Assembly: GCA_014529385.2 (NCBI GenBank)
Contig: CM043953.1
Coordinates: forward strand, 96,928,842-96,992,841
Reading direction: 5' to 3'
DNA length: 64,000 nt
Origin: Adiantum capillus-veneris
Lineage: Eukaryota; Streptophyta; Polypodiopsida; Polypodiales; Pteridaceae
The position numbers and the translations under genes are program-made. Position 1 is the first letter of the stretch; each line of letters opens with the position of its first letter. The notes beneath the pieces are model-generated. The model was not told where the DNA came from. It did not search any database and worked only from the letters and a program-made list of their open reading frames with translations. Positions 27,692 through 36,770 of the stretch are shown piece after piece.

Positions 27692-27835
27692 GAAATCACA
27701 CCACCAATTTTTAACCATACCTTCCTTTCTTAATTGCCTCCATTTAAGTCCAACACTCCATTACACCACCAATTTTTAGCCATACCTTTCTTGATTACCT
27801 CCATTTAAGTCCAACACTCCACTTCACCAATTAGT
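27692..27835 (+). repeat. Tandem duplication, about 75 bp unit
   Basis: Two copies each contain CCACCAATTTTTA(A/G)CCATACC followed by TTTCTT(A/G)ATT(G/A)CC and TCCATTTAAGTCCAACACTCC. Small differences show an old duplication. A second pair of near-copies (CTTTCCCCTCCCAAGCAA...AACACCATC) lies at about 27902-27933 and 27977-28008. Confidence 0.8.
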
Positions 27836-28236
27836 ATGGACCCACCCCCACCCGTCCCTTGAAAATTGATTAAACCAAACAGAGCCCCCACCATACTTTC
27901 TCTTTCCCCTCCCAAGCAATGTAACACCATCCCCCCTTTCTAGCCAAATCGGGCCACCTTACCCCCACTTCCCACTTTCCCCTCCCAAGCAACATAACAC
28001 CATCACCCCTTTTTTTCCCCCCTTGTGTATCCCCTAAAATTCCCTCAGGAGGGTAATCTCATCCTTCGTCCCCCCCTTGTTTTCTCTAAAAACCCTTTGG
28101 TAATTAATACTTCCCCACACTCTACCTCAATACTACACCCTTCACTCTTGTTTCCATTAAATATTTTAAGGAAACTTCCCAACCAATCCCTTCCTAGTAC
28201 TCTCTTTTGTAGAGTACACTTTCCTTCATTAAAGAT

Positions 28237-28255
28237 CCCCCCCCCCCCCCCCCCC
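28237..28255 (+). repeat. Poly-C tract, 19 C
   Basis: A second uninterrupted C-run, 18 bp upstream of the TATA box and 75 bp upstream of the hammerhead ribozyme. Confidence 0.9.
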
Positions 28256-28272
28256 TCCCTCTTTTTTTTCCC

Positions 28273-28279
28273 TATATAA
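28273..28279 (+). promoter_or_regulatory. TATA box of PLE terminal region
   Basis: TATATAA flanked by pyrimidine-rich sequence. A start about 30 bp downstream (about 28305) would put the hammerhead within the first 70 nt of a transcript. Such a promoter-plus-ribozyme arrangement fits the pseudo-LTRs of PLEs. That this is a working promoter is inference. Confidence 0.5.
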
Positions 28280-28329
28280 ACTCCCCTCTCCTCCCTCTTT
28301 CAAGTTCTAAACCCCCTACTCCTATAACT

Positions 28330-28370
28330 TGCCACTGATGAGCTCCATAAGGAGCGAAACGCGTTTGGTA
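28330..28370 (+). ncRNA. Hammerhead ribozyme, type I, PLE-associated
   Basis: All conserved core positions are present: CTGATGA at 28335-28341 and GAAA at 28356-28359. Stem II is five perfect base pairs (28342-28346 with 28351-28355) closed by an ATAA loop. Stem I pairs 28330-28334 with 28366-28370 (one G-T wobble). Stem III is minimal: 28359-28360 pair with 28363-28364 across a two-base loop. The palindrome ACGCGT (28359-28364) could instead give a 6-bp stem III in a dimer, as proposed for short-stem PLE hammerheads. The predicted self-cleavage is after 28365 (GTT triplet). PLEs are known to carry such ribozymes in their terminal repeats. Confidence 0.9.
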
Positions 28371-28439
28371 CACCCTACCCAAGCCCAATCTCTCTTATCC
28401 TAGTGCTTCGCACGCTTGAAATACTACTTTTAGACACAA

Positions 28440-30495
28440 AAGTAGATCTCCTAGCAAGGTTTTGCAGAAGGATTCAGTGCCAGAGATGGTATGGTCAGCC
28501 AAAATGCCCTCATACAAGCATCTCAGAGTCTTTGGCTGTGAGGCATATACTCACGTTCCAAAGGAATTTAGGAACAAACTTGAGCCAAAGAGTAGAAAGT
28601 GCATCTTTCTAGGCTAATGTAATTCTGGTGAGATGGGGTACAGACTTTGGGATCCCGAATCCAAAAAGGTTATCCGCAGCAATGATGTTCACTTTAATGA
28701 ATCCAAATATCATTCTAAACCAGAGAGGGTTGAGGAGATTAGAAGAGTTGTCTTCCAAGAAGATGGACCTACACGTGCAAGACAAAATGTCAGGGCTCAA
28801 GAGGAGCAAGGACATGATAGATTGGAACCATAGGTTGTGGCTGAGCCTAAGCCACCTATTTTGCGTAGATCTGGACGTATCACGCGACCTCCTGATCGGT
28901 TTGTTCCATCTATGAACTATGTCATGTTGACTGATTGCGATGAGCCTTCATGTTACAAGGAAGCAATGCAAATGAAGGACTCCGGGAATTGGCAATTGGC
29001 CATGCAGTCAGAGATGACAGCTCTGCATAAAAACCAGACATGGAAGCTAGTTAAATTACCACAGGGCAAAAAGGCTCTACCTTGTAAATGGGTTTACAGG
29101 TATAAGATCACCGCTCATGATAGTCAGCCAAAGTACAAAGCAAGGCTTGTTGCCAAGGGCTTTAAGCAAGAACAAGGCATTGACTTTGATGAAGTCTTCT
29201 CTCCGGTGGTCAAGATGACTACATTGAGATGCTTTCTTGCATTGGTTGCCATATTAGATTTGGTGTTGCACCAAATGGATGTCAAGATAGCGTTCTTGCA
29301 TGGTGATTTAGATGTGGAAATTTACATGCAGCAGTCAGAAGGGTTTGTTGAGAAAGGCAAGGAAGATTTGGTATGCCAGTTGTTAAAGAGTCTTTATGGC
29401 TTAAAACAATCACCGAGGGCATGGTACCATAAATTCCACAAGTTTAGGCTTTCTCAAGGCTACAAACGTAGTGATTTCAATCATTGTCTATATACAAAGA
29501 AGGCTAAGGATGGTAGTTGGTTGATCCTTATTTTGTATGTGGATGACATGTTGATTGCTGGCAAGCACTTGGAAGAAATTTCAGCATTGAAGTCAAAGAT
29601 GGCAAAATCGTTTGACATGAAAGACATGGGTGAGGCAAGTCATATACTTGGTATGCGCATTGAGAGAGACAGATCAAAGAAGTTGATTTGGTTATCTCAA
29701 ACAGAGTATATTGACAAGGTTTTGCAACGTTTCAATATGGATAAGGGAAAGGCATTGAGTGTTCCATTGCCACCATATGTGAAACTTAGCAAACAAGATT
29801 TTCATGTGTCTGAGGAAGAACAGGCTGAAATGGATAAGATTCCATATGCTTCTGCAGTGGGTAGCTTGATGTATGCAATGATTGGTACTCACCCAGACAT
29901 TGCATTTGCAGTGGGAGTAGTAAGTCGATACATGTCAAACCCAGGCAAGAAACATTGGGAGGCAGTGAAAGGAATATTGAGATACCTGAAAGCTACAAAG
30001 AGTATGCGTATATGCTATGGGAGTCAGGAGCTAAGTGTAAAGGGTTTTACAGACTCAGATTATGCAGGTGACATAGACAACCGAAGGTCTACGTCAGGGT
30101 ATGTCTTTACATTGGCTGGTGGAGCAGTATCATGGCGTTCTAGATTACAAGATTGTGTTACTCAGTCTACTACAGAGGCTGCATATGGTGCAGCATCAGA
30201 GGCATGCAAAGAATCAATTTGGCTTAATCGACTAGTAACACATTTGGGAATCAAAGAAGAGATGCCCGTGTTATATTGTGATAGTCAGAGTGCTATACAA
30301 CTCGCTCGCAATCCAATTATTCACTCAAAGACAAAGCATGTGGATGTGAAGTATCATTTCATCAAGGAAATGCTCGTGGATAAGCAAATTCAGCTTGTCA
30401 AAGTTCACACCACAGAAAATCCTACTGATCTACTTACAAAAGGACTTCTCTCAGAGAGCTTTGCGCATTTTCGCAAGCAGTTAGGTGTAGGGTAG
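28440..30495 (+). pseudogene. Copia E pol: integrase end, RT, RNase H
   Basis: The frame is continuous from about 28440 to the TAG at 30493-30495 except for stops at 28615-28617 and 28831-28833, so only 28837-30495 (552 codons) is open, without a proper N-terminus. Features: YKHLRVFGCEAY near 28515 (integrase C-terminal region), RSGRITRPPDRFVPS near 28866, RT with CKWVYRYKI, LVAKGFKQEQGIDFDE and catalytic YVDDMLIAG near 29537. RNase H has FTDSDYAG near 30047, CDSQSAIQLARNP near 30278 and a terminal NPTDLLTKGL. TEAAYGAA replaces the usual TEAEY, losing the catalytic Glu of RNase H. It is closely related to copia C's polyprotein. Confidence 0.85.
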
Positions 30496-30584
30496 TACAT
30501 CACTTCTCTACATCTCTTGTATATTAGCTTGTATAGTAGCTTCTCTCACACTTAAAGTACCACATTGGAATTTAAGTGGGAGGT

Positions 30585-30778
30585 TGTTGGGGTATAAAGC
30601 CCAATGTGGTCGCCCAGGTAAGTGGGCGGGCCGCCAGGTATGTACACATATTCTTTTGTAAAAACCTAATAAGAACTCACTATGCTCTACACATTACAGT
30701 AGAGCGATTTCACCATATCGTCGTGCTCTTCTTCTCGCACTCTCTCTCGCGTCACACTTCCGCTCGTACTCCTTCACA
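30585..30778 (+). repeat. 3' LTR of copia E
   Basis: It starts TGTTGGGGTATAAAGCC right after the purine tract AAGTGGGAGG and ends TCCTTCACA, giving 194 bp with TG...CA ends. It is similar in size and first bases to the 187-bp LTR of copia C but otherwise diverged. Confidence 0.75.
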
Positions 30779-32727
30779 TGGCACAACATCGTACCCAACA
30801 TGGAACCCAAGGGCTTCCTATGCGCCAAGCCCAATGCCAATACCTACTCCACATGTAGTCTCTGGAGCGCCTTCACCCACGGTGCCTGCTCACTTAGGTG
30901 ACTTGGCAACATTTGCTCAAGCTATTGGTCGATCTATTCCTGATAAAAACCCAGAAGTAAAGCAGTACAAATAGCCAAGCTCACACAAAAATTTAGTGGA
31001 GACGGGGAAGTGAGAAAGCATATCGAAGTGTTTGAACAAATATGTGATTCTCTAGGGGAACACAATGACCTACATAAGAGCAATGCTTTAAGCCTAACCT
31101 TAAGTGGAAAGGCTGGGGATTGGTATAGAACCCTAAGGGTGGAAGAAAAAACGATTTACCCTACTCTTAGGAGACTGTTCTTAAAAGAATACATACGAGA
31201 GGGAGTGCTTTGGGGTGTAGCCTCTCAGCTCCAGAAAGCCCAACGAGAGGAAGGAGAGTCGGTGAGAGACTTTATAAGTCGCTTGAAGCATTTGAATTCT
31301 CGTTGTAATCCAAATGAACGCTTCAACAATAACCAATTACTTGATAGATTCATTAGGGGATTACGACATGAGGATATCTACAATGGCTTAGTCATTAGAG
31401 GTATCACCACTTGGGAAGCAGTCACCACCAATGCGATCCAATTGGAGAATAATTTAATGATTCAAGGAGAAAGAGTGTCTGTTGAGACTAAATCTATTAG
31501 CTCGCAAGCATCAGGGCATCAGCCAATGACCCTAAAGCCTATTGCTAAGGAGCCAAAGATATCTGAAATGACTTTAGCAGATCTCACCAAGGCTATTCAA
31601 GAGAGTCTTAGAGACAATCGTGCTCCGCAAAACAATCATATGTATCCAAGAAGGGATCAACAATGGTGCTCAGATGCTATGGACTGCATAGTACCAGTGA
31701 ATGCCCTACTTTTAGAGTAAAATTCAATGGGAACTGCAATGCATGTGGAAGGTATGGTCATCAAGCTAAGGATTGCATAGTATTTAACCGCGCGATGGCC
31801 AACAGACCAACCTTAGCATGGACAGACACACCTCGAGTGTCTGCATTGATGCCGGCCCCACCTCTTGAACAAACAGCACAACACATGGTCCCTAGGGCCC
31901 AAAATGTTGTTCAAACAACACCCTTACCACCTCCAGTGCTAGGACCGCAACCACCACATCCAAAAATCACTTCTGTGAATCAAGTGGGTTCTGACTCATC
32001 TATTTCTTGTTTGGAAGGCTGTGAGGAAGATATAGATCCTAATATCGCCTATGGGATGGATGTGCTTGAAGCAAGTCCACAATACTACATGGAGGACTAT
32101 TGGGGACAAGTCAAACATGTATATCAAGTAGCTGCTCTTGCGGCAAGAGGCCAAAATATCAATTACACTGCTAAGAGACCACCTCTTCAATGCTATGAGT
32201 GTGGAGGTCCACATCGTGTAGCCGAGTGTCCTATTAGGCTACAAAAGAACGCCACACTAATGCAAACCAATGAAGCGAGCACGTCTACAATGCTGATACT
32301 CATGTGTAATCGATGTGGCATAGATCATTTGATTGCCCAATGTCCAAATAATCCAAATGCATTGAAGATCACGCCATTAAACTTGATTGAAGTTATCGAG
32401 GAGCCATCACCAAGTACACCCGTGGTACTAGTAAACGTACTCACACGATCGATGCTCCAAAAACAAAATTATATTCTTGAGGAAAGAGACACGGCATCAA
32501 TTGCCCAATCTCAGAAAAAGAGGAAAACACGAAGAAAGAGATCGCAAAAAGCAGCGAAGTCAGCAGACCCCAGTTCAAAGACCAACATAGGGACTGGTGA
32601 CGACCCCGTATATATGAACGACACTGAAGAAGATTCTGATTCACGAGAAACCATGGAGACCAAAACGACCACTAAGATAGAAACCAACAAGGAAGATCTC
32701 CATGAGCCACAATGGTCAAGCAATTAA
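30779..32727 (+). pseudogene. Unit F gag with zinc knuckles
   Basis: Reading passes through three frames (30779-30974, 31010-31720, 31663-32727). The core gag (about 31010-31400) has LSLTLSGKAGDWYRTL, LRRLFLKEYI and the SVRDFISRLKHL segment, the standard retrotransposon gag fold. It is followed by Cys/His knuckles: CNACGRYGHQAKDC (CX2CX4HX4C) near 31735, CYECGGPHRVAEC near 32193 and CNRCGIDHLIAQC near 32308 (both CX2CX3HX4C). A further knuckle preceding these is damaged by the frameshift near 31665 but intact in D. The C-terminus is Lys/Arg-rich. It would package element RNA. Confidence 0.75.
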
Positions 32728-33772
32728 GGAGTTTGGTAGAAGATACCCAAAGGGATCTAGAATTAGCACCTAGGAAGATCCAGATTACAAACACCGTGTT
32801 CCCTACGCAACAACAACCTCACCAAGTCCATAGACCCTTGGACATACCTAGTGTCATCCAAGAAGAAAGTGACTTAAAGTCATGGGAAAGTGGGCGTACT
32901 CACTTCTTGATGGAAAGAATGTTTACAGAGGAACTACCTGATCCTATCGAAGAAATGGAGATCCCATCTTCCCCACGTCAAGGGACTCAATGCCAAAAGG
33001 TGCCGTTAAACATTGCCAAATTGATGGATTTCATGTCTTCAAAAGTTAGAACCACCATTATGTCCAAACTATATAAAGACCCTGAGCTAGTCTCAGCTCT
33101 TCGAGCCTTCCTCAATGGAGAACTGAAGTTTGGGCTACCACAATTTCCCCAGATGGATGGAGCTGCGGAGATGCCAATAGACGAGGAACACTTAGATCCA
33201 CAACCCAACCTAGATGATAACCTTGTTATAGAAATACCTTTTAACAAGGTGGGACAATACTTTGAGGGTGATGACTCCAATGTGACCATACCAATCACTA
33301 CTAAGGGATTAACTGTGAAGGGAATCCTTGATGGTGGCGCTGGGTTAGCATTGTGACAAAAAATTGCTGGGAAACTATGGGAAGACCTCACCTTGCGACC
33401 ACAACCATAGTAGTGAAGATGGCCAATGGGTCTATTGTTAAACCTATTGGGATGCTAGAAGATCTCAAGATCAAGGTCTTTGGACATAAAATAAGAGTTA
33501 CCTTCATTGTTATGGATTTTTCCAAGCACACTATGGCCTCAGAGATAATCTTAGGACGTCCTTTCATGAGGGAAGCAAAAATGGTGCATGACTGGTCTAA
33601 GAACCATGTCTACTTACAGTTCCAAGATTCTGTCATTCGAGTGGATCTTGTTACTGTTCGAGCACATCCTCTAGGAAATAGGTTTATAATTGATCATAGA
33701 TCTGACACCACAGTTCACTCGGCCCCATTGCAGTATTTTTACACGTGTAAAGCGGACACTGATGTTGGGTAA
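32712..33772 (+). pseudogene. Unit F linker and aspartic protease
   Basis: The open frame 32712-33356 is a hydrophilic linker ending in the protease start GILDGGAG near 33329. A single-base shift near 33350 moves the rest (TKNCWETMGRP, then EIILGRPFMREAK near 33545 and WSKNHVYLQF) into the next frame, open to 33772. Asp-Gly-Gly-Ala replaces the usual Asp-Ser/Thr-Gly-Ala, as in the two other gypsy proteases in this window. The frameshift makes it inactive unless bypassed. Confidence 0.7.
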
Positions 33773-33901
33773 GATTCTCCTTATATGGATGTACTACCTG
33801 GGATGACTGAGTCGGACAATGTGGATTGGGTCCACCTAGCAGCAACCATAGACACTTGGGGAAATAGGGGGACGATCTAGGTAACACCTGAGGGGGATGA
33901 A

Positions 33902-34621
33902 ATGCCCGTACCCTTAAATATGCTACAAGCAATGCATATAGATTCTGATAAGACTCATCCCAATATAATGAAGAAAACATACAAGTGGGTCCCTAAAGCT
34001 TCTTTAGCGACCATAGCTAGTGCTAAAAAACAAAAGCCTTGTAAGAAACGTACCACTCGCTCCAAGAAAAGTAAGAAAACGTGGCAGTGGATTCCTAAAC
34101 GACTATTGGAAGCCCAAGGCTACTATCAAGGAAATGGTCAAATCTGGGTGCCAAAACGTAGATTGTGTTCTTACCTATCACCTGACCCATGTGCGCCCAA
34201 TCCTGTAGCTCCAAAACAAATTGACAATCGTGGAAAGAAAAAAATCACAGAATGCTACACACCCGCTCCAGAGCTAGTTTGGGTACTGAAGAAAGAACAA
34301 TTTGTTCCACCTAGCTCAGGAAGGGGGGAGTCCCATGAGGCTTCTAGCTCCTCATCTAATTCATCCATAGAGGTAAAAGCTTCTCCACAGCCTCCACCTA
34401 CAATAGTGGACCTCCATGAAGCTACAAAGGAGTCCACACCTCCTAGTGTTCAAGAATCACCTGATGCACCACTTCAAGTTCGATCCTGGGAGAGTACCTT
34501 ACCACCCTTGCAACTCGATGAGGCACCTAAGGTAAGAGAAAACTACTGGCAAAAATCCCCACCTATTACCAACTGGAACAATTGGTTTCAAAGTTTGACG
34601 AGCACATTTCAAACGGTATGA
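33902..34621 (+). CDS. Unit F extra ORF with repeated W-[VI]-[PL]-K motif
   Basis: 239 codons open from an ATG at 33902 to TGA at 34619. The N-terminal half is very basic and contains YKWVPKASL, WQWIPKRLLEA, IWVPKRRL and LVWVLKKEQF, four spaced Trp-hydrophobic-Pro/Leu-Lys motifs. The C-terminal half is Ser/Pro/Glu-rich and ends with NWNNWFQSLTS. It may originally have been fused to the protease frame 130 bp upstream (same frame, with stops at 33770 and 33878). IWVPK-type motifs occur in gag polyproteins of some plant retrotransposons, but no function is known to me. No RT follows. Listed as CDS because the frame is intact; expression is unproven. Confidence 0.45.
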   Translation: MPVPLNMLQAMHIDSDKTHPNIMKKTYKWVPKASLATIASAKKQKPCKKRTTRSKKSKKTWQWIPKRLLEAQGYYQGNGQIWVPKRRLCSYLSPDPCAPNPVAPKQIDNRGKKKITECYTPAPELVWVLKKEQFVPPSSGRGESHEASSSSSNSSIEVKASPQPPPTIVDLHEATKESTPPSVQESPDAPLQVRSWESTLPPLQLDEAPKVRENYWQKSPPITNWNNWFQSLTSTFQTV

Positions 34622-36259
34622 TCTACCCAAGGAAGGGGGGAGTGTTTGCTGACAGTTATCATTCACTCGTTTCCCTCTCAACCTTGTTTCCCTGACCTCT
34701 CAATCACCAATCTTAGGGAATGTACATATAAATCCTTATCCTCACACAAAACAAAAATAATAAAGAGCAAGAGCAATTAGCAAATGAGTATGCACAATAA
34801 AAGTCAAAACATTGACCAGACCTACACATTCACATCCGGTATACTGAAACAGAAACCTATGCCATAAAACACCTTTGATCCTCATTACTCGAGTGATGGA
34901 GGGTAGGTAAGATTAGTACAATAGGAGTGTTTCTGTTTTAGAGTTGAGTGATTAGCAAAGTTCCTTTTTTCCCACTGATGTGACTCCTAGAGGTATTCTT
35001 TGTGTTTCTTAGTGTGTACAGGAACGTGTTGCTGTTGTTAGGATTTGGACCTTCATGGGATCTTTCTCTCACTCACTCTTCAAATCAAGTGCGACCATCA
35101 ACACAAACAGGTGTTTCTTGTCCATTAGCATTTCCCCTTATCTTTTTGCATCCATGTTTGTCTGCTTTAATTGTGATTGGTAGCATAATATTCAGTGCAT
35201 TAGCTTAGCACCAAACATTTAATTCAATGTAATTTTTTGTCATAATCACTTGTCTAGGTTTTAAAATCAAGCAAGTTCGACTAATCTAGTTTGACCAAGT
35301 TAGGTGTTAGAGATCTTCTCTTAATACCATGGGGAATGCCTTCCTAATAATTAATGGTTACTTAGGTTCTTAATCCGATTTAGGCAGCATTGTGTGAAAT
35401 GTACTAGGGCTTTTATTGACCCTATTGACCTTTAGCTTAAGTATTATAAAGGGAGTTTACTAGTGTGATGAGCCTGGGGAGGTGTATCAGTGTTATATGA
35501 CCCCCCAAAGTTACAAAATTAAAATGCTGAAAATGAACAAACAAAAAATCAAATTGCCACATTGTAAAATCTTAAGCTGGAAGAGAAATCCCAGCTTGAT
35601 TGGGTACTTCACTCACATGTATCACCTATGGTACTAGAGCCCTAGATGTTCCCAGTATGGGCGCTTTTCTTGAAAAGCAAAAAACCCAAGGCATACAAAA
35701 TAAGCACACACATCAAAATTGAATCACTGTGAAAAGACTTTGGGGGGTCAAAGGAAAGGTAATCAGTCAGGCGATGATTTCATGAGAAATTCCTTTTATC
35801 GTAGCTTAACTACAAGGTCTTCTAGGTATAGCCTCTAGTCAGCCCTCGAACATGAAATACTTGGCTCTCGCGATTAAACAACTTAATTGACCAGAGAAAA
35901 TTAAGAAGCTTACCCATGGTATTAATAGTTGATCTCTAGTGCCTTTCGATCGTTAAATTAGCGACTCCAGACGTATTTAATTTTTTTACCTTTACATTTG
36001 TTTATGCATTTGATTATATTGCAATTTAATGTTTATTGCTGACAAATTGTTTAAAATTCTGTTACCAATCAATTTGTCTGCCTAAAACTGCATATGCTTT
36101 TTAATCGCTTATGAGAATGCAATTACTGTGCCAATGTTGTTTGATTTTGCAGTGACTGAAGAAGGCTAAGGACATTCATCTCAAATGCTCTTCCACCTCG
36201 ACGAACGAACTTCAACTCAATAGCTTCCGAGGAAGGAATCTACATCAGGAAGGGGGGCA
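34622..36259 (+). other. Non-coding 3' part of unit F
   Basis: No coding. A purine run AAGGAAGGGGGGAG at about 34630-34643 resembles a polypurine tract, but the sequence after it does not match the repeats at 36260 or 40442. From about 35826 on, the sequence matches 40013-40440 of unit D closely, ending at the same AAGGGGGGC tract just before the LTR-like repeat. A MITE-like inverted-repeat unit sits at 35498-35750. Confidence 0.65.
35498..35750. repeat. MITE-like 253-bp unit with 14-bp terminal inverted repeats
   Basis: TGACCCCCCAAAGT at 35498-35511 is the exact reverse complement of 35737-35750. No coding lies inside. No clear target duplication flanks it, so it may be an old MITE or chance pairing of C- and G-runs. 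It is absent from unit D, whose deletion removes this area. Confidence 0.45.
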
Positions 36260-36770
36260 TGTTAACCCTCACGGCTCACGGACACCCTATCACCTACGAC
36301 GGACGTTCTAACCTACGGCGGACATTGTATTATTTATTTGGTAGAGTCAGGTATCGGGCTTGTCGGTCAAATAGGAAAAGGGTAACAGTGATCGCCGATG
36401 AGAGGTGCACTCTAACTGGAACATTCAAGGGATTAGTTAGATAAGCATGGGCGTGTAAATGGGGGGAGCTCATATAAAAGTCAACTAAACCTAAAATTCA
36501 CTCATTCTCTCATTTGTGCAATAGAAGAGTGCTCTTGCTCCATCTCCTTCTTCTTCTTCTTCTTCATCTCCTTGTGTGTGTGTGTGTGTATGCGTGAGAG
36601 AGAGAGAGAGAGACAGAGTGTGCGATCGAGCATTGCGACGACGGCACAGCGGCGGCGAAGCGGTTGAGCGCGGCAAAGCGGCGGCTCCTTCTTCTTCGCG
36701 GCGAGGAATCCTCCACGAAGCAAGCGTAGAGCAGTGAGTGACACACCATCGCCTTCTTTGAGCTTACTAG
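36260..36770 (+). repeat. Central LTR-like repeat shared by units F and D
   Basis: It starts TGTTAACCCTCACGG immediately after a G-rich purine tract and shares its full length with 40442-40983: the same start, a TTGTCGGTC segment, a (TG)n(GA)n microsatellite, the GATCGAGCATTGCG block and a GTGAGTGACACACCAT end segment. Similarity fades after GAGCTTACTA. A canonical ...CA end and a primer-binding site could not be fixed. Confidence 0.7.

Larger units (their letters stand above)
22560..28430 (+). mobile_element. Endonuclease-less Penelope-like element (PLE)
   Basis: The unit comprises a C-rich 5' region, a basic Pro/Asn-rich N-terminal ORF (23775-25193), a Penelope-type reverse transcriptase (25223-27218), and a 3' region with short tandem repeats, two poly-C tracts, a TATA box and a hammerhead ribozyme. 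The RT has the PLE-specific DKNLG and LPKIHK blocks and ends about 95 codons after the thumb without a GIY-YIG endonuclease. That places it with the EN-minus PLEs (Athena/Coprina type) known from rotifers, fungi and some non-flowering plants. The 3' end lies near 28430, where copia pol sequence begins. Frameshifts and a stop show it is not currently autonomous. Confidence 0.8.
28440..30778 (+). mobile_element. Ty1/copia element E, 5'-truncated
   Basis: Coding homology starts abruptly near 28440, close to the end of integrase. It runs through RT and RNase H to 30495, then a polypurine tract and one LTR (30585-30778). The 5' LTR, gag, protease and most of integrase are missing. The PLE lies directly upstream. 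The LTR end abuts the gag of gypsy unit F at 30779, so E appears to have inserted into F, while the left parts of both E and F are absent from the window. Confidence 0.8.

Noticed and set aside
34630-34650. Polypurine tract and LTR start after the unit F extra ORF
   Set aside because: The following sequence has no second copy, while the true tail and tract before 36260 match unit D; kept as non-coding.
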